From an uncultured Spirochaetales bacterium (GTDB taxonomy: Bacteria; Spirochaetota; Spirochaetia; Sphaerochaetales; Sphaerochaetaceae): a DNA stretch of 38,457 nucleotides. Shown here piece by piece: positions 8,721-16,655 of the stretch. Made by a program: the position numbers and the translations under genes. Where the stretch lies: positions 1-38,457 of the forward strand of contig CASDPA010000020.1 in the NCBI GenBank assembly GCA_949282255.1, given 5' to 3'. The notes below the pieces were generated by a model. That model was given only the letters and a program-made list of their open reading frames with translations. It made no database searches and was not told the origin of the DNA. Numbering within the stretch: the first letter of the stretch is position 1; the number at the start of each line of letters is the position of its first letter.

Positions 8721-10232
8721 ATGGCAGCGGACGATAAAACATTGGAATTCGACAAATCTAAGAAAAAGGCGCCAAAGAACAAGAAAAGCATAGGCTGGAT
8801 AATCGGCGTCGTCGTTCTTATCTTGATTTCCATCACGTTCATACTCCCGGCAACGATGTTCACACCCAATGCGGGGGATATCGTGTTCGGAAGCTATAAC
8901 AAAGAAAAGATTTCTTACATGGACACCTATTTCCAGAGACAGCTGAACAATGTGGCAGCGCAGTACCAGGGAGATGCGAACTCTTTTGAGGGAGCGTTCA
9001 CAGTCTGGAACCAGGCGTTCCTTTCAACAGCACTCAACATCGCGCTTAATCAGGAAGCCAAGAAGGCTGGCATCAAGGCCGCCGACGAATGGGTCGACAT
9101 GGCAATAATAAACAGCGGTGTCTATAACGGGGAAGACGGCACATTCAGTGCGGACATCTATAACAGCACCTCCAACTATGACAAATCCCAGGTAAGGGAT
9201 TTCATGGAGCGCAGCGTGCCTGCAAGCATGGTTGCAAGCGATATCGCAGGGGTTCAGAGCTCCAAGGGCGAAATAGCCGCAGTGCAGAAGATCGCCTCCC
9301 ATGCCAGAAGTTTCGAGTATGTGGTCATCGACCGCAGCTCCTACCCTGACGAGCTTGCCGTAGAATATGCAAACAACAATCCCCAGCCCTTTATGCAGAT
9401 CGGCGTCAACTGCATAACAGTTGCAACCGAGACGGAGGCAAACACCATCCTCTCTGAAATCCAGAGCGGGGCAAAGACTTTCCAGCAGGCGGCAGCAGAA
9501 AGCTCAACAGACAGCTATAAGGAAAGCGAGGGAGCAAGAGGAAGCGTGATGCTCTCGACGCTCGAGAACGAGATGGTCAACGCAGAGGATGCCAACAAGG
9601 TTTTCTCCACAGCAGTCGGGGAAATCGCAGGACCGATCCACACCACATCAGGCTATGTGCTTTATGAGGTGACCGAGGCTCCGGCAATGGCTGACCTCAC
9701 GGATGAAGCGGTGCTCTCCACCATAAAGAGCCGCATTGCAAGCGACAGCGGAGAAGTGATGAGCACCTATCTTTCCGATCAGGCTCAGATCTTCCAGGAC
9801 CGGATTGCAGGCGGTGAGAACTTCTACGATCTTGCAAGCGAGTACGGCTACGAGATTGTTGATGTTGCGGCAACTACTCCCAACCCGGCCTCCTTCCCGC
9901 TCTTTTCATCCTTTGCAAGCACCGATCCCATGGGATATCTCTATTATGCGACATATATGGATCCAAGCCTCAACAACAGCCTTTATGAGAGCGAAGAGGA
10001 TGTGGTCTTGCCCACAGCGGACGTATCGGGGGCGAAGATCATCGTAAAGACAGGGGCCAAGACAGAGAATACTTCCACTTCCTCCCTGATCTCCACGATC
10101 TATCCTACCCTCCAGAGCGAGATGTCGCTTTCTGATATGCAGAACGGAATCCTTACAAATGATACGGCGTTTGAAAACAATTTCTATTCCGTATTCTTCT
10201 CAAAGATTCTTGGAAACACATCAAGCAACTGA
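8721..10232 (+). CDS. Membrane-anchored parvulin-type peptidyl-prolyl isomerase (PpiD/SurA-like)
   Basis: A 503-aa protein. The ATG at 8721 is chosen over an upstream in-frame codon because of AAGGAAAA just before it. The N-terminus is short and highly basic (KSKKKAPKNKKS), then one membrane helix (about 26-48), placing the rest in the periplasm. A SurA/PpiD-like helical chaperone region follows (YMDTYFQRQLNNVAAQY onward). A parvulin-like domain sits near residues 226-325 (ETEANTILSEIQSGAKTFQQAA and GEIAGPIHTTSGYVLYEV). The single anchor matches PpiD more than free SurA. It probably assists folding of exported outer-membrane proteins, of which this window encodes many. The isomerase site is degenerate, so catalysis is uncertain. 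Confidence 0.8.
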   Translation: MAADDKTLEFDKSKKKAPKNKKSIGWIIGVVVLILISITFILPATMFTPNAGDIVFGSYNKEKISYMDTYFQRQLNNVAAQYQGDANSFEGAFTVWNQAFLSTALNIALNQEAKKAGIKAADEWVDMAIINSGVYNGEDGTFSADIYNSTSNYDKSQVRDFMERSVPASMVASDIAGVQSSKGEIAAVQKIASHARSFEYVVIDRSSYPDELAVEYANNNPQPFMQIGVNCITVATETEANTILSEIQSGAKTFQQAAAESSTDSYKESEGARGSVMLSTLENEMVNAEDANKVFSTAVGEIAGPIHTTSGYVLYEVTEAPAMADLTDEAVLSTIKSRIASDSGEVMSTYLSDQAQIFQDRIAGGENFYDLASEYGYEIVDVAATTPNPASFPLFSSFASTDPMGYLYYATYMDPSLNNSLYESEEDVVLPTADVSGAKIIVKTGAKTENTSTSSLISTIYPTLQSEMSLSDMQNGILTNDTAFENNFYSVFFSKILGNTSSN

Positions 10233-10257
10233 CACCCAAAAGTCATGTTTATCACAA

Positions 10258-10299
10258 GGGACTGTTGCAAAAGTAAATTTGCAATGGTCTCTTTTTTTT
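10258..10299 (+). terminator. Strong intrinsic terminator
   Basis: A 14-bp stem with some G-T pairs (10258-10271 with 10278-10291, loop AGTAAA) followed by eight T (10292-10299), 26 nt after the stop of the PpiD/SurA-like gene. Confidence 0.85.
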
Positions 10300-10569
10300 G
10301 TATCTACATACCTTGAGTTCAAATGTTTGCATGATAAGCAAATAAAGCCTTGAAAACATCTTGAGAACATAAGAGGCAAGGATAGCAAAAAAGCAAATTC
10401 CATGCTATAATTTATTTAACTACAAACAATTACGCATAAGAAAAACTTGCTCAAATAATAATGACGTAAATATAAGCAATGGTCAACTCTATTTGAACCT
10501 CTCGCTACCTGTAGACATTTCATCTTTTTCAAGGTGAAATCTTACCGCTTGTATAAATATCTGAATTCT
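10300..10569. other. AT-rich intergenic region
   Basis: No gene with a plausible start and ribosome-binding site is visible. Near 10519-10542 an imperfect hairpin (ATTTCA with TGAAAT plus CTT/AAG) lies just beyond the 3' end of the minus-strand TOPRIM-like gene and may stabilise or end its transcript. There is no T-run. Confidence 0.5.
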
Positions 10570-11307
10570 TCATGATTCACCAATGCATCTCCAGACCATC
10601 TGCCAGTTGTAGTCTGATATGATGAACAGACTGGTATTCAACACCAAAATCTGCGACTCATCTTCAACACATTTAAGCTCTGCCTCAAGAATCGAACTTC
10701 CATTCCAGACAGAGTAATCGCTGAAAGAAGGTAAAACAGACATGCCGGATAGCATATTATTGCATTTGACCAGATTGAGCTTCAACAAACCAAGATAGAT
10801 ACGACGATCATACTTTCTTATATCCTGAAACTTCAGAAACGTTCCCACAGTTTTACAATAATCCCTTAAATCCGAAATGGGAAACTTTCTTTCAACATAA
10901 TCCTCTTCCCCTAAAAATGAGACATGTTTCAGGGATTCCATCATTGGATAATTAATAAAAAGCTTGCCGTGATCTGTAGAATCACAAAAGTAATCCAACA
11001 TCTTATGTAAAAAAAGAAAATCGGCGGCAGTATCCTGCGGATCAAAATCAAAAATCATGAATATATCGGTATATTTTCGTTTTAAGACCTCATTCTCCCC
11101 ATATATTTCAGTCAAAATACCTGTAATATCCAGATCATCATCCTCAAATTCCGGATACAGCCGCTTGATGGTTGATGAAAGCACATGAATATTTGTTTTA
11201 TAAGAATAAATTTCAACGGACAGGCCAATCACCTTGCTGAAAACATTTTCAACAAATTTCGGCTCATAAGAGGCTCCCTCAACTATGCACAGAATGTTCT
11301 TGGTCAC
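10570..11307 (-). CDS. TOPRIM-like protein of an ATPase-nuclease pair
   Basis: A 245-aa protein starting at a GTG (11307) preceded by GGAGAGTTTA. The first strand ILCIVEGASYEPKFVENVF (about 5-23) supplies the Glu of a TOPRIM fold. IFMIFDFDPQD (about 83-93) supplies the DxD-type acidic cluster. INYPMMESLKH (about 119-129) is a later conserved-looking segment. This layout is that of small TOPRIM partners of AAA ATPases, as in OLD-like, RloB-like or PARIS AriB-like systems. I cannot assign it to one of these. The gene overlaps the ATPase gene by 29 nt, so the two are surely co-translated. Predicted role: nuclease effector of a defence module. Confidence 0.6.
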   Translation of the reverse strand: MTKNILCIVEGASYEPKFVENVFSKVIGLSVEIYSYKTNIHVLSSTIKRLYPEFEDDDLDITGILTEIYGENEVLKRKYTDIFMIFDFDPQDTAADFLFLHKMLDYFCDSTDHGKLFINYPMMESLKHVSFLGEEDYVERKFPISDLRDYCKTVGTFLKFQDIRKYDRRIYLGLLKLNLVKCNNMLSGMSVLPSFSDYSVWNGSSILEAELKCVEDESQILVLNTSLFIISDYNWQMVWRCIGES

Positions 11308-12418
11308 TAAACTCTCCGTTCATCAACAGTTTTGGCAAATTATGTCCAAGCCTTATTTCCCGATCTGTTTTTTCAGGAAATGAAATTAGAGAACCATTCT
11401 CAAGCATGAAACAACAATCAGGACGAGTAATTTTATTATCCACCAAAAAAGGATTATGTGTCGTAAACACAATCTGGACATTCCTGTATTCCTTAACGGA
11501 TTCGAAAACGGCCACAGCCAAATCAAAATGGTAGAAAGCGTCAAACTCATCTATGAAAAGAAAGGAAATGCGGTCAAAATTCCTACTCCAAAAATAGAAT
11601 AGACTCAAAGCATTCATTCCACTGGAAGCAACAGAAAAAAATGGTATGTCCCTTGTTTTATGCTTTTCTATCAGCACAGGCTCGTTAGTGACTGGATTTT
11701 TCTTGATGCATAATTCACGCTTTACTCCGGATAAATTCTCCAGGAATTTGGAAAATTCAATCTCCTTATGCGACTCGCAAATCCACTTCTCGATAAAATC
11801 CCTCCCTGTCTTGAATCCGATATAATTATTCTCCTGCAAGGACCTGAACCAAAGCATCCGGGAAACAAAATCTATCGTCTTTTTGAACGGCGAGTTCATA
11901 TCCAGCTGCGTATTGTTCACTATATATCTCAAAACGGATAATTCCGGCTCCAGATAAACGAAATTCAAGCTTCCGGCAGACCACCGATCCAAGTTATACT
12001 CAACAAAACGTTTTTCTTCATAATCATAAAAATAGGCGGCCTCCCCGTTTATCTCCATTTTTTCAGATAATAGCTTCCGAGGTGCCTTTTTCTTATATTC
12101 AAAAGTAATCAACGTACCACTGAAATCAAATTCATAATGAAAAGAAGCCGCGCCATCATCACTATCAGCATTTAAAAAGCTTGTTTCATCCAACTGGTTC
12201 GCTGAAAGATTCTTATCGGTAAGAAGAGCAACAATATCGAAAATGGCATATCCAAGGTTACTCTTGCCTGATCCGTTTGCACCGTATACCAGTATTTTTG
12301 AAATATAATCACCACTGATACACGCTGTACTGAATCCATACTCATGCTTTTTTCTGAAATCAAACGTAACAGGTTTTGAAAACCCCTTGAACCCCTCAAC
12401 CGTGAAAAGTCTTATCAT
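11279..12418 (-). CDS. AAA family ATPase (SMC/ABC-like, AAA_15 type)
   Basis: A 379-aa protein. The start is the ATG at 12418, which begins MIRLFTVEGFKGF, the usual first strand of such ATPases; the upstream in-frame stretch is not conserved-looking. Walker A is YGANGSGKSN (about 45-54). Signature-like SSGMNALSLF comes near 270. Walker B ISFLFIDEFDAFYH is near 300, and the switch FTTHNPF near 330. The family senses or clamps DNA in anti-phage or abortive-infection modules and is nearly always paired with a nuclease, here the overlapping TOPRIM-like gene. The module is visibly richer in A+T than its flanks. Its promoter is excellent and gives a leaderless mRNA. Confidence 0.8.
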   Translation of the reverse strand: MIRLFTVEGFKGFSKPVTFDFRKKHEYGFSTACISGDYISKILVYGANGSGKSNLGYAIFDIVALLTDKNLSANQLDETSFLNADSDDGAASFHYEFDFSGTLITFEYKKKAPRKLLSEKMEINGEAAYFYDYEEKRFVEYNLDRWSAGSLNFVYLEPELSVLRYIVNNTQLDMNSPFKKTIDFVSRMLWFRSLQENNYIGFKTGRDFIEKWICESHKEIEFSKFLENLSGVKRELCIKKNPVTNEPVLIEKHKTRDIPFFSVASSGMNALSLFYFWSRNFDRISFLFIDEFDAFYHFDLAVAVFESVKEYRNVQIVFTTHNPFLVDNKITRPDCCFMLENGSLISFPEKTDREIRLGHNLPKLLMNGEFSDQEHSVHS

Positions 12419-12425
12419 GAATCTG

Positions 12426-12454
12426 ATTTTAGACAAGAAAAAAGCTGGCGTCAA
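12426..12454 (-). promoter_or_regulatory. Promoter of the ATPase/TOPRIM module, leaderless
   Basis: On the minus strand TTGACG (12454-12449), exactly 17 nt, TAAAAT (12431-12426), then only 7 nt to the ATG at 12418. No Shine-Dalgarno is present. Confidence 0.7.
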
Positions 12455-12517
12455 GTTTTCCGTAATTTTTTTACGGCATAAAAACCACCTTGCATATTCA
12501 CCAAGGCAGGACATAAG

Positions 12518-12526
12518 TGCTATCCT
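12518..12526 (+). promoter_or_regulatory. Extended -10 promoter for the small outer-membrane protein
   Basis: TGC-TATCCT (12518-12526) is an extended -10 element. The ATG at 12541 follows after 14 nt that include a G-rich stretch. A good -35 box is lacking, as expected for extended -10 promoters. Confidence 0.4.
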
Positions 12527-12540
12527 GAATGGGGCGGGCG

Positions 12541-13212
12541 ATGAAAAAGTTTCTGGGAGCCATATTCATTTTCTCATTTGCATGCATGTGCATATTCTCC
12601 TCTCCGATATCCATCGAGGGAGGAATAGCTTTGCATGATTCAAGCCTGTACAATATGCTTGTTGAAAGCAGTATGAAGGTCTCATATGGCAATCTTGAAC
12701 TCGGAGTAAATACAGGAAGCGGCAAATATTTGAACACTGCCGCACGATACACATGCCCCATATCCGATTACTTTTTCCTGAAAACCGACATTCACTGGGC
12801 ACACACATTCTCAAGCGGAGGATTCTTCACCCTTTCTGAGGAAGCGGATCTTGATATGAAACTCTTGGGACCATTTTATCTAGGCTTCGGATTCGGAATC
12901 CAAGCCGGAACATCCTACTCGCTTTATGCAAAAAGCTTTCACCCGTTTTCACTGAGCCCCTATGTGGCAATAAGGGCAGGAGCAAGGGCGAGGTATTTTC
13001 TGATCGAGGTATACACCTCGGGATCAACATTCTTCGAAAAGACATTCCAGGCCGTGCCTATGGCGGGACTGGACATAGCAATAGGGATAAACGACAACAA
13101 TTGGATAAAGATGGAAACATACATGAAGCTTGCCGACTACATGGCCGGTCCTCCGCTCCAGATAACGGATCTGGCAGCGAGGGTAAGCTACTGCTACAGG
13201 ACGGGAGTATGA
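12541..13212 (+). CDS. Small outer-membrane beta-barrel protein, unknown function
   Basis: A 223-aa exported protein. The ATG at 12541 gives signal peptide MKKFLGAIFIFSFACMCIFSS and mature protein from about SPISIEGG. The body is a series of amphipathic, aromatic strands with glycine turns (FYLGFGFGIQAGTSY, LSPYVAIRAGARARYFLIEVY), ending in an aromatic-rich strand VSYCYRTGV. It looks like an 8-10-stranded barrel. No family was recognised. Its stop overlaps the ATG of the lipoprotein gene that follows (ATGA), so the two are expected to work in the same envelope process. Confidence 0.65.
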   Translation: MKKFLGAIFIFSFACMCIFSSPISIEGGIALHDSSLYNMLVESSMKVSYGNLELGVNTGSGKYLNTAARYTCPISDYFFLKTDIHWAHTFSSGGFFTLSEEADLDMKLLGPFYLGFGFGIQAGTSYSLYAKSFHPFSLSPYVAIRAGARARYFLIEVYTSGSTFFEKTFQAVPMAGLDIAIGINDNNWIKMETYMKLADYMAGPPLQITDLAARVSYCYRTGV

Positions 13213-14186
13213 GAAAACTATCTTTGCTGATACTTTTTCTGTTTCTCCTCTGTTCCTGCGACATGGGATTTCTCAAATTAAGCCTTCCCCAATCCGGGCA
13301 AAACCCTTTTTCATCCCCCACTCCGATATACGAAAATGGAGACCCGGAAGAGGTGAAAAACGGTGGTACGATCCGCTTTATTGCCATGAGCGACGCACAT
13401 TTCGGACGATCGGGGAAAGACAGCAACGTAAGCTATGGAAATGAGAATTTCTTCTCCTTCCTGCAGGGCTTTGATGAAAGGATAGATTTCTTTGCCTTCA
13501 CAGGCGACATGATGGACACCTTCAGTGGGAAAAACGCATCCGAGCTGCATGAATTCTGCATAAAAATCAAGGAAACGGCAAAAGAAAACAGCAACATAAA
13601 CGCAAAGGGCATATATGTGGTGGGCAACCACGACTTTGTGAACGCCAATCCTGAAACTTGGGTCGGCGAATTTGCAGACGATGATTTCTTCCCCGGCCAT
13701 GCTCTTATGGACTCATACTCCATCGGTGATGTGGCAATCTACAAAACGGATTCATCCTACCGTGTCTTTGGAGGGGTGCAGCTTAATGATCTTGATGCTG
13801 CGATGAATGCATCAAGCGCAAAATACAACCTTATCTTAAACCATGTCCCGCTTGCTGCCGACACATTCGATCAGACGATATTCGAATTTGTGATAGCGGA
13901 CGCGAACGAAAGGAACATGATGCTAAAGATACTCTCATCCCATAAGCCGTCCCTGATGCTTTCAGGGCACCACCATAAGGGAAACATCCTCAACACCTGG
14001 TCCTCATCCGTGCACGAGATCATACTTGCAGCCTACCATAGAAGGGACATCATAATGGATCTCGAGAGCAAGGGATACTGGTATGTCGTTGAGATCGACC
14101 AGAACTCGGGAGAGGTGGCGATAAAAGGCTACAGGATCGATGATATCACAAACCCGGACAAAACCTGGGCCTTTTTCCTTGATTGA
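13209..14186 (+). CDS. Lipoprotein metallophosphoesterase
   Basis: A 325-aa protein. The frame is open from 13101, but the ATG at 13209 follows GGGAG and begins a lipoprotein signal (MRKLSLLILFLFLLCSC, lipobox LCSC). The calcineurin-like phosphoesterase motifs appear in order: DAHFG (near 67-71), GDMMD (near 101), GNHDF (near 139), NHVPL (near 214) and SGHHH (near 254). These bind two metal ions and hydrolyse phosphoesters. The enzyme would be membrane-tethered in the periplasm or on the surface. Its substrate is not predictable. It is coupled by ATGA overlap to the outer-membrane protein gene upstream. Confidence 0.82.
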   Translation: MRKLSLLILFLFLLCSCDMGFLKLSLPQSGQNPFSSPTPIYENGDPEEVKNGGTIRFIAMSDAHFGRSGKDSNVSYGNENFFSFLQGFDERIDFFAFTGDMMDTFSGKNASELHEFCIKIKETAKENSNINAKGIYVVGNHDFVNANPETWVGEFADDDFFPGHALMDSYSIGDVAIYKTDSSYRVFGGVQLNDLDAAMNASSAKYNLILNHVPLAADTFDQTIFEFVIADANERNMMLKILSSHKPSLMLSGHHHKGNILNTWSSSVHEIILAAYHRRDIIMDLESKGYWYVVEIDQNSGEVAIKGYRIDDITNPDKTWAFFLD

Positions 14187-14207
14187 TGCCCAGCAGGCCA
14201 AATTTTC

Positions 14208-14222
14208 TGCTATACTTCGGTT
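14208..14222 (+). promoter_or_regulatory. Extended -10 promoter, leaderless DUF2804 gene
   Basis: TGC-TATACT (14208-14216) ends 6 nt before the ATG at 14223. No Shine-Dalgarno and no good -35 box are seen. Confidence 0.55.
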
Positions 14223-15266
14223 ATGACTGAAAGGGAAATAACGGAATCCTTGGATCTGCTCGATCAAAAAGGAAGAATAACAGAGGAAGGCTGGGCCAGA
14301 GGCGCATTATGGAAATACGACCGCAAGAAGATAAGGCACGGCGCTTTCAAGATAAAGGAATGGGATTACTACCAGATAACAGACCCGAAGGAAGGATATG
14401 CTGTATGCTTCACGATATCCGATTTAGGATATCTTGCGCTCTTCTCGCTATCCTATATCGACTTTAACAAAAAAGCCTTCAGCCAAATTAACCGCATGAA
14501 GCCCTTTTCCCGCCATAAGACAGGCCTTGCCCCGAGCCCGGATGAGGACGACGGAGTCACATACTACGACGAGATGCTCACAATCACCTTCGTAAAGAAG
14601 GGAGAAAAACGCCAGATAATAGCAAACGCGCCATCCTTGGTCCTTCCTGATAAAAGGCGTGGGATCAAGGCAGACATCGTGCTTCATCAGAAAAGGGATC
14701 ACGAGAGCATCAATATCGCAACCAGCTGGAAGGAGGACCGCACCTGCTTCTACTACAACGAGAAGCTTGCCGCGCTTCCTGTCACGGGAAAAATCTACAG
14801 GGAGGACGACATAACTGACATCGAAAGCCATGGTGCGCTGGGACTGCTCGACTGGGGACGGGGCAAATGGCTTAGAAGCAGCACCTGGTATTGGTCGTCC
14901 ATCTCCTCGTTCGACGGAGCGATCCCATGGTCTATAAACCTGGGCTACGGCTTTACAGACAGGAGCCCCGCGAGCGAAAACGGCATAGTCTACGGGCAGA
15001 AAATCCATAAGCTGGGAAAAGTGTCCTTCGCGATACCTGAGAATTTCGAGAAGGATGCTTGGATCATGGAGGACGAGAAGGGACGGCTGAAGATGGAGAT
15101 GAGGCCGCTTTTGAACAGAAGGGACCATACGGATATCAAGATCATAAAATCCTTCCAGGACCAGGTGTTCGGCCTCTTCAGCGGGCATTTCATCCTCGAT
15201 GACGGAAAGATGGTCTCCTTTTCATCAGCATACGGTTTTGCCGAGATCGTGAAGAACAAATGGTGA
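14223..15266 (+). CDS. DUF2804 family protein
   Basis: A 347-aa soluble protein without signal peptide. It matches the DUF2804 pattern as I know it: an N-terminal GRITEEGWARGALWKYDR segment (about 18-35), IKEWDYYQI, a central W-rich stretch GLLDWGRGKWLRSSTWYWSS (about 203-222), then WSINLGYGFTDRSPASENGI. The family is common in bacteria and has no established function; beta-rich folding is expected. Its TGA abuts the stop of the convergent gene at 15267 with no base between, leaving no room for a separate terminator. The mRNA is probably leaderless. Confidence 0.75.
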   Translation: MTEREITESLDLLDQKGRITEEGWARGALWKYDRKKIRHGAFKIKEWDYYQITDPKEGYAVCFTISDLGYLALFSLSYIDFNKKAFSQINRMKPFSRHKTGLAPSPDEDDGVTYYDEMLTITFVKKGEKRQIIANAPSLVLPDKRRGIKADIVLHQKRDHESINIATSWKEDRTCFYYNEKLAALPVTGKIYREDDITDIESHGALGLLDWGRGKWLRSSTWYWSSISSFDGAIPWSINLGYGFTDRSPASENGIVYGQKIHKLGKVSFAIPENFEKDAWIMEDEKGRLKMEMRPLLNRRDHTDIKIIKSFQDQVFGLFSGHFILDDGKMVSFSSAYGFAEIVKNKW

Positions 15267-15731
15267 TCAAAGAGCGGGAAACTCAATAAGGACATCCTCT
15301 TCGGCAATGAATATGCAGAATACCGGATTATTCTCCTCATAAAGGATGAATGCGGAAAAATCCAGGCCGTGGAATACCCCCTCAAGACGCTTCTCCCCTT
15401 TTTTTACGCTCAAGACATAAGGAGCTCTTTTTGAATATAGGACTATGTCGAGACCGAGGCCGCTTCTTACTGTGCCTGCACTCTGGACAGCCTGCAGGCC
15501 TAAATGCTTTTCAAGCAGGGCCTTGGCATCGGCATTTACAGCCCACTTCTCCCCGTCGAGCATCATCATGAGCTCATCAAGCCCTGCGCTGTCGTATTCT
15601 GGGAGCCCTGCATGGCTTTGGGCCGCGCAAAATGAGACGATGCACAAAAAGATCACAAGGAGAAGGGAAACAGATGAGGCGGCAAAGAGCCTCTTTTCAT
15701 CTTCCAAGCTCATCTTTTTATCTTCTGCCAT
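15267..15731 (-). CDS. Small single-span membrane protein, unknown
   Basis: A 154-aa protein. A charged N-terminus (MAEDKKMSLEDEKRL) precedes one hydrophobic helix (about 19-38, SSVSLLLVIFLCIVSFCAAQ), which is an anchor or an uncleaved signal. The remaining ~115 residues are soluble and probably periplasmic, with strands such as GLGLDIVLYSK and SAFILYEENNPVFCIFIAEED. No family was recognised. It is transcribed from a TATAAT 6 nt before the ATG, divergent from the HD-domain gene. Confidence 0.6.
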   Translation of the reverse strand: MAEDKKMSLEDEKRLFAASSVSLLLVIFLCIVSFCAAQSHAGLPEYDSAGLDELMMMLDGEKWAVNADAKALLEKHLGLQAVQSAGTVRSGLGLDIVLYSKRAPYVLSVKKGEKRLEGVFHGLDFSAFILYEENNPVFCIFIAEEDVLIEFPAL

Positions 15732-15743
15732 GGAATAATTATA
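15732..15743 (-). promoter_or_regulatory. -10 box, leaderless mRNA for the gene at 15267
   Basis: TATAAT on the minus strand (15743-15738) ends 6 nt before the ATG at 15731. No Shine-Dalgarno is present and the -35 region is weak. Confidence 0.55.
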
Positions 15744-15764
15744 ACTTCTGCCGATCCAAACCTG

Positions 15765-15793
15765 TTACCAAACATGTCAACAATGGTTATAAT
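15765..15793 (+). promoter_or_regulatory. Promoter for the HD-domain gene
   Basis: TTACCA (15765-15770), 17 nt, TATAAT (15788-15793). AAAGGAG follows at about 15800-15806 before the ATG at 15814, so this gene uses a normal ribosome-binding site. Confidence 0.55.
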
Positions 15794-15813
15794 CCCCATA
15801 AAGGAGTAAAGAA

Positions 15814-16377
15814 ATGGTTACAAGAGACGAGGCTGAGAAGCTTTTCAAAAAATACAACAAGTCGGAGAGCCTTTATCACCATGCACTTGCAGTCGAGGCT
15901 GTTATGAGGGAGTATGCAAAAAAGCTCAATGAAGATGTCGAGTACTGGGGGATTGTCGGCTTCCTGCATGACATAGACTGGGAGATGTTCCCCGAGGAGC
16001 ACTGCAAGAAGGCTCCGGAGCTTTTGAAGGAGATAGACATGCCTGATGACATGATCCATGCAATCTGCTCCCATGGCTGGGGCCTGGTGAGCGATGTGGA
16101 GCCCGAACGTGAGATGGAGAAGATACTCTATACCATCGACGAGCTTACGGGGCTTGTGAACGCAACTGCGCTGATGAGGCCCGAAAGGATCGAGGGCATG
16201 GGCGTCAAGTCCGTCAAGAAGAAATGGAAGACGAAGGGCTTTGCCGCAGGAGTCAACCGCGAGCTCATAGAAAAAGGAAGCGAATTAAGCGGAATTGCTA
16301 TCGACGATCTAATCCAGACCACGATAGACGCCATGGGCGGCATAAAGGATCAGATAGGACTTAATAAGCCGGAGTGA
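15814..16377 (+). CDS. HD-domain phosphohydrolase
   Basis: A 187-aa cytoplasmic protein. It has the metal-binding pattern of the HD superfamily: YHHALAVEAVM (His near 23-24), FLHDIDWE (HD near 53-54), AICSHGW (His near 88) and the later Asp of YTIDELTGLV (near 109). This corresponds to the compact, predicted-hydrolase HD proteins of about 185-200 aa. The C-terminal half is helical (KKWKTKGFAAGVNRELIEKG). The substrate is unknown; small HD proteins act on nucleotides or other phosphate esters. It starts at ATG after AAAGGAG and is followed by a strong terminator, so it forms its own transcription unit. Confidence 0.8.
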   Translation: MVTRDEAEKLFKKYNKSESLYHHALAVEAVMREYAKKLNEDVEYWGIVGFLHDIDWEMFPEEHCKKAPELLKEIDMPDDMIHAICSHGWGLVSDVEPEREMEKILYTIDELTGLVNATALMRPERIEGMGVKSVKKKWKTKGFAAGVNRELIEKGSELSGIAIDDLIQTTIDAMGGIKDQIGLNKPE

Positions 16378-16393
16378 GCCTTTTATCGCAAAG

Positions 16394-16429
16394 AACCCAT
16401 CGCATAATCAAGGCGATGGGTTTTGTTTT
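16394..16429 (+). terminator. Intrinsic terminator after the HD gene
   Basis: AACCCATCGC (16394-16403) pairs perfectly with GCGATGGGTT (16413-16422), followed by TTGTTTTG. The symmetric stem may also stop minus-strand transcription leaving the pilus operon. Confidence 0.8.
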
Positions 16430-16438
16430 GATATTGTT

Positions 16439-16655
16439 TTACGCATAACAATTTCTAAACGGCATAATCGGCATAGCCTGATTGGATCGTATTTCTGAAA
16501 CAACGCAGGAGATGACGCGGCCAGCAGCCGATACCGCCTCCGAGGTCTTCAGCTGCCACGCAGGCTTATGCCGATTTAAAATCCTCTCCTGCACTTGTTC
16601 AAAGACCGGATATCCAGGCTGCACAGCAACGCCGCCGCCATATAAGATATGTGGT
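16439..16655 (-). pseudogene. Possible remnant of a ROK-type sugar kinase C-terminus
   Basis: Just downstream of the last pilus gene, in another frame, an open stretch reads SEPHILYGGGVAVQPGYPVF followed by EQVQERILNRHKPAW and ends at a TAA at 16439. The EPxILYGGGVA segment followed by an amphipathic helix resembles the C-terminal part of ROK-family kinases. There is no start codon or N-terminal domain of its own, so if real it is a broken leftover. The match is by eye and short. Confidence 0.3.

Noticed and set aside
10258-10291. GGGACTGTTGCAAA looks like the terminal inverted repeat of IS6-family elements
   Set aside because: The two arms form one compact stem-loop followed by eight T directly after a gene stop, and no transposase or second end is present, so it is an intrinsic terminator.
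14448-15188. 246-aa minus-strand ORF
   Set aside because: It is entirely antisense to the DUF2804 gene, with no plausible start site or recognisable domain.
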